From: Actinokineospora sp. NBRC 105648
Lineage (GTDB): Bacteria; Actinomycetota; Actinomycetes; Mycobacteriales; Pseudonocardiaceae
Reading direction: 5' to 3'
DNA: 64,000 nucleotides
Assembly: GCF_030269645.1 (NCBI RefSeq)
Contig: NZ_BSTR01000003.1
Span: 62,001-126,000 of the forward strand
Shown here piece by piece: positions 44,550 to 53,471 of the stretch (the stretch's first letter is position 1; every line of letters begins with the position of its first letter). The notes under the pieces were generated by a model. The model saw nothing but the letters and a program-made list of their open reading frames with translations, did no database searches and was not told the DNA's origin. The translations under genes were made by a program, and so were the position numbers.

Positions 44550-45551
44550 TCAGTGCGAGATCGGTTTGTCGCACCCGGCCCGCAGCGCTTGTTCGACAAG
44601 GGCCTGGGCGGCGTGGCCCGCGGTGAAATCGGCGACGGTGACCGGGTCGTCGCCGGAGAGCAGCCCGGGGTAGGGGTTCATCGGGTCCGGCCCGAAGTCG
44701 GTCGACGAGCCCGCCGGGTGGCGGCGCAGGGTCGCGCTGCCGTCGTCCGGGTTCGCGCTGACCTCGGCCGAGCCGTCGGCGCCCTGCACCCGCACCCGCA
44801 GCGCGCGCTCGCCGGTCGACACCCGGGAGACGAACACGCGCGCCCTGGCCGCGCCGTCGTCGCGGCCCAGCAGGACCTCGGCGACGTCATCGGTCTCGCA
44901 GGCCACCTGGTCAGGGCCGTGCGAGCGGCGCGGCCACACCACCGACGCCGTGCCCGCGGTGACCGCCCACGAGCCCGGTGCCAGCCACGCCAGCAGGTCG
45001 AACAGGTGCACGCCCTGGTCGCCCAGGGCGCCCGCACCCGCGGTCTCCCACCGGTGCCGCCACGGCCACGCGGTCCGCGGCCCGGCGAGGAAGTCGTGCC
45101 GGAAGTCCAGGTCGAGGTGGACCAGTTCGCCGAGTTCGCCGCGCGCGCACAGCTCGCGCAGGACCCGCAGCGCCCGGTTCGCCCGCCACTGGAAGCTCAC
45201 CGCCGCGCGGCCGGGGTGCCCGGCCGCCGCCTCGGCCAGCCGGGCCGCGGTGGGCAGGTCGTGGGCCAGCGGCTTGTCGCTGACCACGCGCAGCCCGGCG
45301 GCCAGGCCCGCCGCCAGGTAGCGCTCGTGGGTGTCCGGGGGACTGGCCACGACCAGCGCGTCCACCGCCCCCGCGGTGATGGCCGAGAGCGGGTCGGCGG
45401 TGGCGGTGGCGCCCGGGAAGCGGGCGGCGAGCCGCCGCGCGCGGTCCCCGTCGCGCCGGTACCCGATGAGCCGCACCCGCGCGCCGGGGCATTCGGAAAT
45501 CCACGTCAAATGTTGCTCGCCAAATCCGGCCCCGACCACCAAGAAGTCCAT
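44550..45551 (-). CDS. Gfo/Idh/MocA family oxidoreductase
   Basis: 333 residues from ATG 45551 with GGGGGA upstream. Rossmann motif LVVGAGFGEQHLTW, then DALVVASPPDTHERYLAAG and the DKP motif (VVSDKPLAHD, the family EKP position), and a C-terminal beta-sheet domain with ALGDQGVHLFDLLAWLA. Members oxidise or reduce sugars, cyclitols and their amino derivatives with NAD(P). It is the gene before the cyclitol synthase in transcription order, 97 bases upstream, and has a 295-base region before it that could hold an internal promoter. Confidence 0.9.
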   Translation of the reverse strand: MDFLVVGAGFGEQHLTWISECPGARVRLIGYRRDGDRARRLAARFPGATATADPLSAITAGAVDALVVASPPDTHERYLAAGLAAGLRVVSDKPLAHDLPTAARLAEAAAGHPGRAAVSFQWRANRALRVLRELCARGELGELVHLDLDFRHDFLAGPRTAWPWRHRWETAGAGALGDQGVHLFDLLAWLAPGSWAVTAGTASVVWPRRSHGPDQVACETDDVAEVLLGRDDGAARARVFVSRVSTGERALRVRVQGADGSAEVSANPDDGSATLRRHPAGSSTDFGPDPMNPYPGLLSGDDPVTVADFTAGHAAQALVEQALRAGCDKPISH

Positions 45552-45846
45552 GTTGGTCCCCCGAGATAGAAACCCGCGCCAGAAAGAGTGTCCGGTCTGC
45601 TGGATTTTCACGCCCGGCCTCCAGGAAACCACAGCCGAGCCCGGGAGTGCAAGTAGCGGTGCTGGAGCGCGCATTCCCAATGCGACAGTCACCTAAAGTC
45701 ATCGGTGCCACTGCTCCGGCCGGGTGAGCCGCCGCTGCGGGTGGTCCGGCGAACGCGGCAGCTCATTCCGGTGAATGCGCGGTCGCCAAATAGGTAAGAT
45801 GGGATTAGTGCGCCCGCCGAACCCGCGCGGGGTGACCGGTCGCGTT

Positions 45847-46863
45847 TTACGACTCGTTGACCCGGGCGAGGACCGCGGGGACGACCTCGGTGGCGAAGGC
45901 GGTCACCGCCGCCACCGCCTGGGCGTGGTCGAGACCGGGCAGCCTGCCCCACAGGCACAGGTGGTCGAACGGCACCCGCCGGTGCAGGGCGACGACCTTG
46001 TCGGCCACCGTGGCCGGTGAGCCCACCAGGTAGTTGTCCCGGTCGAGGCCCGCCGCGTCCGGGACCGGGGGTCGTGGTGCCCCCGCGGGGAGCCGGTGCG
46101 CGGCGAAACCGTGCTCCAGCAGGGCTATCGCCGGTCCGGCCACCCGCCACGCCGACTCGTCGTCGGGCCCGACGTGCGCTGTCGCGCCGAGGACGACCGG
46201 TACGTGCCCGGTCCGCCCGGCCCGGCCGAGGGCGTCCACCCACAGGCCGTACCGCTCCTCGACGCCGCCGTCGCCCGCGTAGATCAGCACCCCGTCGGCC
46301 AAGCGCGCCGCGCGCTCGAAGGCGGGCCGGGCGAAGGCGCCGAGCTGGATCGGGATCGGGCGGGCGGGCCGCGGGCCGAACGGACCCGCGGGCAGCTGCC
46401 ACCGCCTGCCGTGGAACTCGGTCTCGCCGGTGCTCCACACCTGCCTGCACAACGCGATCGCGTCCTCCACAAGGGACGGACGGTTCCTGGGCGGCACACC
46501 GAGGAGCGCGTTCTCGTGGTCGACGTAACCCTGCCCGAGGGTCAGGGTCAGCCTGCCGCCGGAGAGCAGGTCGACCACGGCCGCGTCCTCGGCCAGGCGC
46601 AGCGGGTGGTGCAGCGGGGCGATGACCGCGTTGGTGCCGATGCCGATCCGGCTCGTGCGCGCGGCCACCGCGGCGGCCGCGACCAGCGGGGCGGGCAGGA
46701 ACCCGTCCGCGCTGCCGTGGTGCTCGGGCAGCCACACCATGCTGTAGCCCAGCCGCTCGGCCAGTTCGATCTCGGCCAGCCGCTCGGCGTAGTGCGCCGC
46801 GTCGGTCACACCGGGCGCGGCACAACGGAAGTCGTGCACCACGCCGAAGGTCGGGGCGCTCAC
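45847..46863 (-). CDS. LLM-class flavin-dependent oxidoreductase
   Basis: 338 residues from GTG 46863, overlapping the SAH-hydrolase/cupin stop (GTGA). Luciferase-like TIM barrel: YSMVWLPEHHG, IGIGTNAVIAPLHHPLRLAEDAAV, DLLSGGRLTLTLGQGY, and a C-terminal YLVGSPATVADKVVAL. It should use FMNH2 or F420H2 to oxygenate or reduce a substrate. In this operon it may introduce a hydroxyl or cleave a bond; the reaction cannot be told from sequence. Confidence 0.88.
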   Translation of the reverse strand: MSAPTFGVVHDFRCAAPGVTDAAHYAERLAEIELAERLGYSMVWLPEHHGSADGFLPAPLVAAAAVAARTSRIGIGTNAVIAPLHHPLRLAEDAAVVDLLSGGRLTLTLGQGYVDHENALLGVPPRNRPSLVEDAIALCRQVWSTGETEFHGRRWQLPAGPFGPRPARPIPIQLGAFARPAFERAARLADGVLIYAGDGGVEERYGLWVDALGRAGRTGHVPVVLGATAHVGPDDESAWRVAGPAIALLEHGFAAHRLPAGAPRPPVPDAAGLDRDNYLVGSPATVADKVVALHRRVPFDHLCLWGRLPGLDHAQAVAAVTAFATEVVPAVLARVNES

Positions 46864-48380
46864 TCGGCCACCTCGCCGTGGTCATCAGCGTGGTGGTCGT
46901 CCGCGCTCCAGGACGGGCTGGACACCGCCCAGAAGGCCAGCCCGCGCTCGCCCGCGACGAAACCGTGCCGGACCCCCGGCGGCACCACCACGACCTGCCC
47001 GGCGGTCACCGGCGTCGGCACCCCGTCGAGGATGGCGGTCCCGGAGCCCGCGCCGAGGACGAAGGTCTCCTCGGTGACCCGGTGGTGGTGCACCGGCACC
47101 GACGCCCCCGGGGCCAGCGTGGAGTGGGCGATGCTGTGGCCGCGGTGCGCGCGGCCCAGGTGCGCGCCGACGACCTCCCGCAGCGCGTGCGCCGGGTCGT
47201 CGGTGACCGGGGCCAGGTCGGCGACGGTGATCACTTCCGCGTGCGCGGGCGGGCGTTCGGCCAACATCAACTCGGCGAGTCTGCGCTGCTCCCGCTCGGG
47301 GAAGTCGACGAGACCCGGTGGCGCGTCCCGCCACGACCCGTCGAGCAACCACGCGCAGCCCAGCATCATCAGCGCGTTGAACGGGTCCCACAGGTCGTCG
47401 CCGAGCGAGGCGTGCGGGTAGGCCAGGTTGAGCGGGCTGGCGCCGCCGAGGACGAAGACCGTCCGGCCACCGGGCCGGTGGTGCTCGACGACCCCCGGCC
47501 GCGACTCGCGGCTCGGCCAGCGGGCCAGGTGGGCGAGGTCGATCTCGGTGGGCGCGTGGCCCGCGTTGACCACCACCGCCCCGGCGGGCAGCCGGTCGAG
47601 GACGGCGGCGTCGACCACACCGTCGATCCCCGTCGCGGTGACGATCACCTCGGCGTCCGCCGCCGCCTGCGCCGCGTGCTCGGCGACAGCGCACCCGTGC
47701 AGCCGGGCCGCGACGCGCCGCAGCGGGTCGGGCTCGGCCACGGTGACCAGCGCGCCGAGCGCGCGGGCCCGCTCGGCGACGCCCTTGCCGACGTTGCCGA
47801 ACCCGACGACCAGCACCCGGCGCCCCAGCAGCCCGATCCCGGTCAGTGCCGAGAAGGCCGTCCAGACCGCCTCCGCGACGTGGAACCGGTGTTCCACCTG
47901 CTGCTTGAACGGGATGTCGTTCCAGTTGAGCACCGGCATGGGCAGCGATCCGGCGGCGCGGATGCGGTGGATGCCGGTGGTCGTGGACTCCATCGCCGCG
48001 CGCGGCGGGCACCCCGCCCGGACCAGTGCGGCGATCAGTTCACCACCCATCTCGCTCACCTCGGTCGGCCGCCACGCGACGGCCCGCGCGAGCAGGTCCG
48101 CGTGCCGCTCAGGGGTTTCCGCGAGCACCAGGGCTCCCCGCCCGCGCAGGTGGTCGATCACCGCGGGGTCGGCGGTGGTGGGGTCACAACTACCGAACAG
48201 CACGGTCGCACCGGTGTCGAGCAGCCAGTCGAACAGGGGCACCGCGTTGTCCACCAGGTGCACCCAGCAGGCCAGTCTGCTCTCGGGAAAGCACTGATCG
48301 CCCAGTTCGTCGGCCATCCGCGCGGTCACCGGCATGGCCCGCCGCGGCCAAGCCGGGCGTTCAGCGCTGTTCGAGTCCAC
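46860..48380 (-). CDS. S-adenosylhomocysteine-hydrolase-like protein fused to a cupin
   Basis: 506 residues from GTG 48380 with GGGAG upstream. Residues ~20-370 resemble SAH hydrolase: WVHLVDNAVPLFDWLLDTGA, MESTTTGIHRI, LNWNDIPFKQQVEHRFHVAE, the NAD site VLVVGFGNVGKGVAERA and VVNAGHAPTEIDL. Family active-site positions are partly kept (His55, Glu156, Lys186, His301 equivalents) and partly changed (Asp131, Asp190 to Glu, Cys195). The usual C-terminal tail that completes the neighbouring NAD site is replaced by a cupin (~395-490; VPVHHHRVTEETFVLG and PPGVRH metal ligands). It may perform NAD-dependent redox/elimination on a nucleoside or cyclitol, or act as a resistance homologue. Confidence 0.85.
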   Translation of the reverse strand: MDSNSAERPAWPRRAMPVTARMADELGDQCFPESRLACWVHLVDNAVPLFDWLLDTGATVLFGSCDPTTADPAVIDHLRGRGALVLAETPERHADLLARAVAWRPTEVSEMGGELIAALVRAGCPPRAAMESTTTGIHRIRAAGSLPMPVLNWNDIPFKQQVEHRFHVAEAVWTAFSALTGIGLLGRRVLVVGFGNVGKGVAERARALGALVTVAEPDPLRRVAARLHGCAVAEHAAQAAADAEVIVTATGIDGVVDAAVLDRLPAGAVVVNAGHAPTEIDLAHLARWPSRESRPGVVEHHRPGGRTVFVLGGASPLNLAYPHASLGDDLWDPFNALMMLGCAWLLDGSWRDAPPGLVDFPEREQRRLAELMLAERPPAHAEVITVADLAPVTDDPAHALREVVGAHLGRAHRGHSIAHSTLAPGASVPVHHHRVTEETFVLGAGSGTAILDGVPTPVTAGQVVVVPPGVRHGFVAGERGLAFWAVSSPSWSADDHHADDHGEVAE

Positions 48381-48405
48381 TCCGGCTCCCTGTCCCTGCG
48401 GTGGT

Positions 48406-49602
48406 CTATCGGAGGTCCGCGCCCGCCTCGCTGTCCGACCTGGCGAACGACGGCGCCGACAGCACCACCAGGAACGCCAGCGTGGCGGCGATACCGGCCA
48501 CCGCGAAGGTGGGGGCCAACCCGAGGTGGGGCAGGACCGCGCCCGCCGCGCCCGACCCCGCCGCGCTGCCGCCCAGGAACACCGCGGTGACCCAGGCGAA
48601 CGCCTCGGTGACGGTTCCGCGCCGGGCCACCTTCCCGATGAGCACGAAGGTGCAGGTGAGCACCGGCGCCAGGCCCAGGCCCGCGAAGGTGATCAGCACG
48701 ACCATGGTGGGCCGGTCGGCGACCACCACCAGCGGCCAGGTGCACGCCGCCATGGCGACCAGCAGCCAGAGCAGCCTGCGCAGCGGCTCACCCGACCAGC
48801 TCCGCGCGCCGTAGGCGAGCCCGCCGACCAGGCTGCCCACCGAGAAGGCGCCGAGCAGCACCCCGGAGAACCCGGGGGCCCCGGTGCGCTCGGCGTAGGC
48901 CACCGTGGCGACGTTGAACACGCCGACGACCGCGCCCACGAACAGCATCCCGGCCAGGAGCACGACCAGCAGGGGCGAGCGCAGCGCCCCGGCCCAGTGC
49001 CGCGGCCGCTGCTCGCCCCGCCACCGGCGCACCGGCGGGTTCGCCGTGTAGAGCAGCGTTCCCAGCACGCCGAGGACGCCGATCACCAGCAGCGTGGTCG
49101 TGGTCGAGGTCGCGCCCACCAGCAGGACCACCACCAGCGGACCCGCTACGAAGAGGATGTTCTGCAGCGCGGTGTCCAGCGCGTAGGCGACCTCCACAGT
49201 GGACGCGTCGGGCAGCACGCTCGGCCACATGCTGCGCAGCGCCGGTTCCAGTGGCGGCATGAAGAACCCCGCGACCGCCACACCGGCGAGTGCCGCCGGG
49301 AAGGACGAACCGCCCAGCCAGGCCAGCAGCGCGAACCCGGCGCCGGAACCGACCGCGCCCACGAGCAGGGTGGTGGACTGGCCCCGGCGGTCGACGATCC
49401 GACCCAGGACGGGACTGCCGATCGCCGTGCAGACGCCGTACACCGCGGCCACCGCGCCGACCCGACCGTAGGACACGTCGTTGGCCCGCAGGAAGAGCAC
49501 GGTCGCCAGCGCTCCCATGCCGTTGGGCAGTCGACCGAGGAAGTTGACCGCCAGCAACCGGAGCGCGTACGGCTGGCGCAGGCAATGCCAGTACTTCCGC
49601 AC
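48406..49602 (-). CDS. MFS transporter
   Basis: 398 residues from GTG 49602 with GGGGAGGA eight bases upstream. Twelve predicted membrane segments; the MFS loop 2-3 motif appears as GSPVLGRIVDRRGQST. The drug/nucleoside exporter type is likely from position: it is the first gene of the leftward set, 25 bases before the SAH-hydrolase/cupin gene, and divergent from the GMC oxidoreductase. Probably exports the cluster product. Confidence 0.92.
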   Translation of the reverse strand: MRKYWHCLRQPYALRLLAVNFLGRLPNGMGALATVLFLRANDVSYGRVGAVAAVYGVCTAIGSPVLGRIVDRRGQSTTLLVGAVGSGAGFALLAWLGGSSFPAALAGVAVAGFFMPPLEPALRSMWPSVLPDASTVEVAYALDTALQNILFVAGPLVVVLLVGATSTTTTLLVIGVLGVLGTLLYTANPPVRRWRGEQRPRHWAGALRSPLLVVLLAGMLFVGAVVGVFNVATVAYAERTGAPGFSGVLLGAFSVGSLVGGLAYGARSWSGEPLRRLLWLLVAMAACTWPLVVVADRPTMVVLITFAGLGLAPVLTCTFVLIGKVARRGTVTEAFAWVTAVFLGGSAAGSGAAGAVLPHLGLAPTFAVAGIAATLAFLVVLSAPSFARSDSEAGADLR

Positions 49603-49826
49603 AGTCGAGGTCCTCCCCAGGTGTCGACCCGTCCGTCCCCGATGATCGTCGCCCATCCCGGAACCGGTGACAATCGCTCGATCAGACCGTAGACGCCCCG
49701 GAAGGGGCTGTGCCACACTCCGAAGCCAGGACCGCTTCGCCCGGTCCCCGCGCCCGGTCCCGTGGGCGCCCTCGATACCCCTCCGCCGTGTCTGATTTCC
49801 TCCGCCCCCTCGTGCCGGGAGAACCC

Positions 49827-51323
49827 ATGACCGACTCCGATTTTCCGTCGCACCACGACGTCCTCGTCCTCGGCGGCGGGGTGGCCGGTTGCGTGCTGGC
49901 CGCCCGGCTCAGCGCAGATACCGACCGCTCGGTATGCCTGGTGGAGGCGGGACCGGACTACGGGCCGGACAGCCCGAACTGGCCGCAGACCATGCTCGAC
50001 GCCCGCGTGCTGCCTCGCGACGAGGTGTGGGAGACCGAACCGGCGCCGCACCGGATCAGGGCGAAGGTGCTGGGCGGGTCGTCGTGCATCAACGGGTGCT
50101 GGCACACCTGGGGATCAGAGCAGGACCACGCCGGGTGGGCCGCTCGTGGTGGCCCGGACTGGTCGGCCGCCGGGCTCGAGCCGTTCCGGCAGGTGGCCGT
50201 GGAGCGGATGCGGCTGCGCGCCATCCCCGACGCCGAGCTGTCGGTGTGGAGCAGCGGGGCACTGGCCGCCGCCGCCGAGTTGGGCTACCCGGAGGTGGCC
50301 GACCTGGCCGCGCCCGGCGTCGGCCCGGGGTACGGCTGCCCGCCGGTCAACGCCATCGGAGACCTGCGCTGGAACGCCGCCTTCGCCTACCTGAACCCGG
50401 CGCGCGACCGGCCGAACCTGAGCATCCTCAGCGGCACCACGGTGCACCGGCTGATCGTGCGCGCCGGAGTGGTCCAAGGCGTCGAGGTCGACCAAGGCGG
50501 AACGCCCCGCACGCTCACCGCCGACACCTACATCCTGACCGCGGGCGCGTACGGCTCGCCCGCGGTGTTGCTGCGCAGCGGGATCGGACCGGCCGACCAC
50601 CTGAGCGAGCTGGGCGTGCCCGTCGAGGTCGACCTGCCCGCGGTGGGCTCGAACCTGACCGACCACCCCTGCCTGGTCCTGCCGCTGACGCCCACGGCGG
50701 AGCTGAACGCCGCACTCGCCCGCAAGGAGGCGGCGGGCGAGCTGTACGCCAGCCAGGTCGCCCTCAAGGCAGCCAGCGAGCTCTGCCCCGAGGGTGGGTG
50801 GGACCTGCACCTGCTGCCCACCGCGGGCCCGCCGCTGTTCGGCTCGCTGCCACCGGGGGAGTACGAGGTCGGCATCGCCGCCTTCCTGATGAGCCCGCTG
50901 TCGCGCGGGTCCCTGCGGCTGCGGTCGGCCGATCCCGACGTCCCGGTCGACATCGACCTCGCGCTGTTCACCGACCCGGACGGCCGTGACCTGGCGGTGG
51001 CCCGCGACGGCCTGCGCCTGGCGGCGGAGCTGGCCGCGTCGTCGGCGTTGAAGTCGTGGGCGACCCCCGCGGCCGGGGGCGACCCCGCCGCGCTGGGCGA
51101 CGACGAGCTGCGTTCCCGCGCGGGCACCTACTGGCACCCGGTCGGCACCTGCGCCATGGGCACCGGCGACGACGCCGTGGTGGACCCCGAGGGGAGGGTG
51201 CGCGGGGTGGCCAACCTGCGAGTGGTCGACGCCTCCATCCTGCCCACCGTGCCCGCCGCCAACACCCAGCTCCCGGTGCTGGCGGTCGCCGAGCTGCTGG
51301 CCGAGCGGCTGATCCGTGGCTGA
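49827..51323 (+). CDS. GMC-family FAD-dependent oxidoreductase
   Basis: 498 residues from ATG 49827 with GGGAGAAC. FAD site DVLVLGGGVAGCVLAARLSA ending CLVEAG, GMC signature VLGGSSCINGCWHTWGSEQD, second signature TAGAYGSPAVLLRSGIGPA, and the catalytic His in YWHPVGTCAMGTGDD. Members oxidise alcohols (choline, sugars, cyclitols) to carbonyls. It starts the rightward arm of the cluster, 224 bases from the divergent MFS gene, and is followed directly by an SDR. Confidence 0.93.
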   Translation: MTDSDFPSHHDVLVLGGGVAGCVLAARLSADTDRSVCLVEAGPDYGPDSPNWPQTMLDARVLPRDEVWETEPAPHRIRAKVLGGSSCINGCWHTWGSEQDHAGWAARGGPDWSAAGLEPFRQVAVERMRLRAIPDAELSVWSSGALAAAAELGYPEVADLAAPGVGPGYGCPPVNAIGDLRWNAAFAYLNPARDRPNLSILSGTTVHRLIVRAGVVQGVEVDQGGTPRTLTADTYILTAGAYGSPAVLLRSGIGPADHLSELGVPVEVDLPAVGSNLTDHPCLVLPLTPTAELNAALARKEAAGELYASQVALKAASELCPEGGWDLHLLPTAGPPLFGSLPPGEYEVGIAAFLMSPLSRGSLRLRSADPDVPVDIDLALFTDPDGRDLAVARDGLRLAAELAASSALKSWATPAAGGDPAALGDDELRSRAGTYWHPVGTCAMGTGDDAVVDPEGRVRGVANLRVVDASILPTVPAANTQLPVLAVAELLAERLIRG

Positions 51324-51339
51324 GCCGGGGGAGACCACT

Positions 51340-52068
51340 GTGGACGGACAGGTCGCCCTGGTTACCGGGGCCTCCCGGGGCATCGGCGCGGCGATCGCGG
51401 TCGACCTCGCCCGTGCGGGCTACACGGTCGTGATCAACCACCGCGACTCGGCCGAGGACGCGCGCCGGGTGGCCGAGGCCGGCGGCCCGACCGCCACGGT
51501 GATCGCCGCCGACGTGGCCGACCACGCGGCGGTCCGGCGGCTGACCGAGGAGGTGACCGACCGGCACGGCAGGCTCGACGTCCTGGTCAACAACGCGGGC
51601 GTCACCCTGCCCGACGACTGGCGCACGCTCGACCCGGCTCGGTGGCAGCGATGCCTCGACGTCAACGTGACCGGGGTGTTCCACTGCGTCCAGGCGCTGG
51701 CCCCGCTGCTCGAGGCCACCGGCCGCGGCCGGATCGTCAACATCGGCTCCACCTACGCGGGCATGGGCGTCGGCGCGATCGCAGCCTACGCCGCGGCCAA
51801 GGCGGGCATCGCAGCGCTGACGACGGCCTTCGCCAAGGAGCTCGCACCGGTGGTGACGGTCAACCTGGTCGCGCCGGGCAACATCGACACCGACATGACC
51901 CGCTCCGTGGGCGAGGAGTTCGTCGCGGCCACCGTCGCCCAGACCCCGCTGCGCAGGCTCGGCACCCCCGAGGAGATCGCCCGCCTCGTCCGGTTCGTCG
52001 TGTCCGAGGACGCGGCGTTCATCACCGGCCAAACCCTGGTGTGCGACGGCGGCCACTCGCTGCGGTGA
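51340..52068 (+). CDS. Short-chain dehydrogenase/reductase
   Basis: 242 residues from GTG 51340, with GGGGGAG six bases upstream; an in-frame GTG at 51316 inside the GMC gene is an alternative that would overlap it. Classical SDR: ALVTGASRGIGAAIAVDLA, LVNNAGVT, Ser in NIGSTYAGMG, AAYAAAKAG (catalytic Tyr/Lys) and a FabG-like C terminus FITGQTLVCDGGHSLR. Probably cotranscribed with the GMC gene and acting on the ketone it makes. A terminator follows at 52122. Confidence 0.92.
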   Translation: MDGQVALVTGASRGIGAAIAVDLARAGYTVVINHRDSAEDARRVAEAGGPTATVIAADVADHAAVRRLTEEVTDRHGRLDVLVNNAGVTLPDDWRTLDPARWQRCLDVNVTGVFHCVQALAPLLEATGRGRIVNIGSTYAGMGVGAIAAYAAAKAGIAALTTAFAKELAPVVTVNLVAPGNIDTDMTRSVGEEFVAATVAQTPLRRLGTPEEIARLVRFVVSEDAAFITGQTLVCDGGHSLR

Positions 52069-52121
52069 CCGCCCGGCGGTAGATCCCCCTTGCTGGTCAC
52101 GGAAGGACGCCGAGACTGCTC

Positions 52122-52163
52122 CCACGGTCTATAGTGGACATAAGTGTCCACTATAGACCGTGG
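52122..52163. terminator. Bidirectional terminator
   Basis: A perfect 19-base stem (52122-52140 with 52145-52163) and TAAG loop, between the convergent SDR and rgt copy 2 genes. It serves both and marks the right border of the biosynthetic set. Confidence 0.9.
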
Positions 52164-52176
52164 ATGACTCCCCAGG

Positions 52177-53412
52177 TCACGCGGTGGCGGATGGCCTTTC
52201 CGGAGTGGTGCCGTCGAGGAGCAGTTTCGCCGCCACCGCCGCCCCGTCGCCGCGGACCGTGCCTGCCACGGCCCTGGCCCGCGTTCCGGTGGTGGGGGAC
52301 AGCGCTGTGGTGAGCGCGGCGGACAGGGAGTCGACGGTCGGGGTCGAACCCTCGTGTGCCGCGCCGATGCCCAACTCGGCGATTCGGCCTGCCCAGTACG
52401 GCTGGTCCGCGATCCGCGGGACCACCACCTGGGGCGCACCTGCTCGAGCGGCCGTCGTGGTGGTGCCCGCGCCGCCGTGGTGCACGACGGCGGCCACCCT
52501 GGGGAACAGGGCCTGCTGGTTGACCTCGCCGACGACGAAGCAGTCGTCGGCGTCGTCGATCGGGGCCAGCCCAGCCCACCCGCGGGCGAGCACGACGCGG
52601 CGGCCTTGCGCGCGGGCAGCCTCGGTGGCCACGCGGGCGATCTCGGCCGGTGCATGGCTTGCCATGCTGCCGAAGCCGACGTACACCGGTGGCTCGCCCG
52701 CGTCGAGGAACGCCTCCAACCCGTCCGGGAGCGGGCGGTCGTCGGGCAGGATCCACGCTCCTGTCTGGACGACGTCGAGGTCGGTCTTACCTTGCGAGGG
52801 ACACAGGACCGGATCCGCGGCCAGCCACGGCCGGGCGGTGAGAACGTGGTCGCGGACGTTGTCCACCGGCGGCAGGCCGATCGCCGCCCGGTGCCGGTTG
52901 AGCGCCTCGCCGTACAGGCCGTTCACCCGCTGGGCGTCCTGCTCCCACAGCACCCGGTTGTCGGTCTCGTCCACCGGGGACGGTGTACCCGGCCGGGCCC
53001 CCGGAGCGGAGTGCCGCGACGGCAGCCCGAGCAGGTGGAAGCACGCGAGCACGTAGCGAATGCCCAGTTTCTCGGCCACGTCCGGCGCACCCGCGGGCAT
53101 CAGGCCGGTCGCCACCAGCGCGTCACACCCCTCGGCCGCCGCGCCCAGCGTCTCGAACCGCGCGGCGACCAGCTCCGGAGCGAGCCGGAAGGCGTCCTGC
53201 GCCGTCGGTGGCCGCGTACCCGCGACCACCGACCGCACCGACGGTCCCAACGGCACCATCGGCACACCGACCCGCGCCAGCAACTCCACGAAGTCCTCGT
53301 CCGGCGGGGCGCACACCAGCGCCTCGGCGCCGAGGTCCCGCAACGCGACCGCGAGGCCCACCAGCGGTTCGACATCCCCGCGCGATCCCCACGTCGTCAA
53401 CAGCACACGCAC
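52177..53412 (-). CDS. rgt: Rifampin glycosyltransferase, copy 2
   Basis: 411 residues from GTG 53412, the same start as copy 1; an ATG at 53439 is possible but not conserved. MGT-fold features: VLLTTWGSRGDVEPLVGLAV, GLMPAGAPDVAEKLGIRYVL, VYVGFGSMASH, VGEVNQQALFPRVAAVVHHG and DQPYWAGRIAELGIG. Its sequence looks closer to characterised rifampin glycosyltransferases than copy 1 does, by eye. The RAE at 53472-53490 supports rifamycin-linked control. It stands alone between terminators and is not next to helR. Confidence 0.88.
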   Translation of the reverse strand: MRVLLTTWGSRGDVEPLVGLAVALRDLGAEALVCAPPDEDFVELLARVGVPMVPLGPSVRSVVAGTRPPTAQDAFRLAPELVAARFETLGAAAEGCDALVATGLMPAGAPDVAEKLGIRYVLACFHLLGLPSRHSAPGARPGTPSPVDETDNRVLWEQDAQRVNGLYGEALNRHRAAIGLPPVDNVRDHVLTARPWLAADPVLCPSQGKTDLDVVQTGAWILPDDRPLPDGLEAFLDAGEPPVYVGFGSMASHAPAEIARVATEAARAQGRRVVLARGWAGLAPIDDADDCFVVGEVNQQALFPRVAAVVHHGGAGTTTTAARAGAPQVVVPRIADQPYWAGRIAELGIGAAHEGSTPTVDSLSAALTTALSPTTGTRARAVAGTVRGDGAAVAAKLLLDGTTPERPSATA

Positions 53413-53471
53413 TTCTGAATCCCCATTTCCCCAGGTCATGGCTTACGGCGGGCAATTGTGGGGTACGACCC

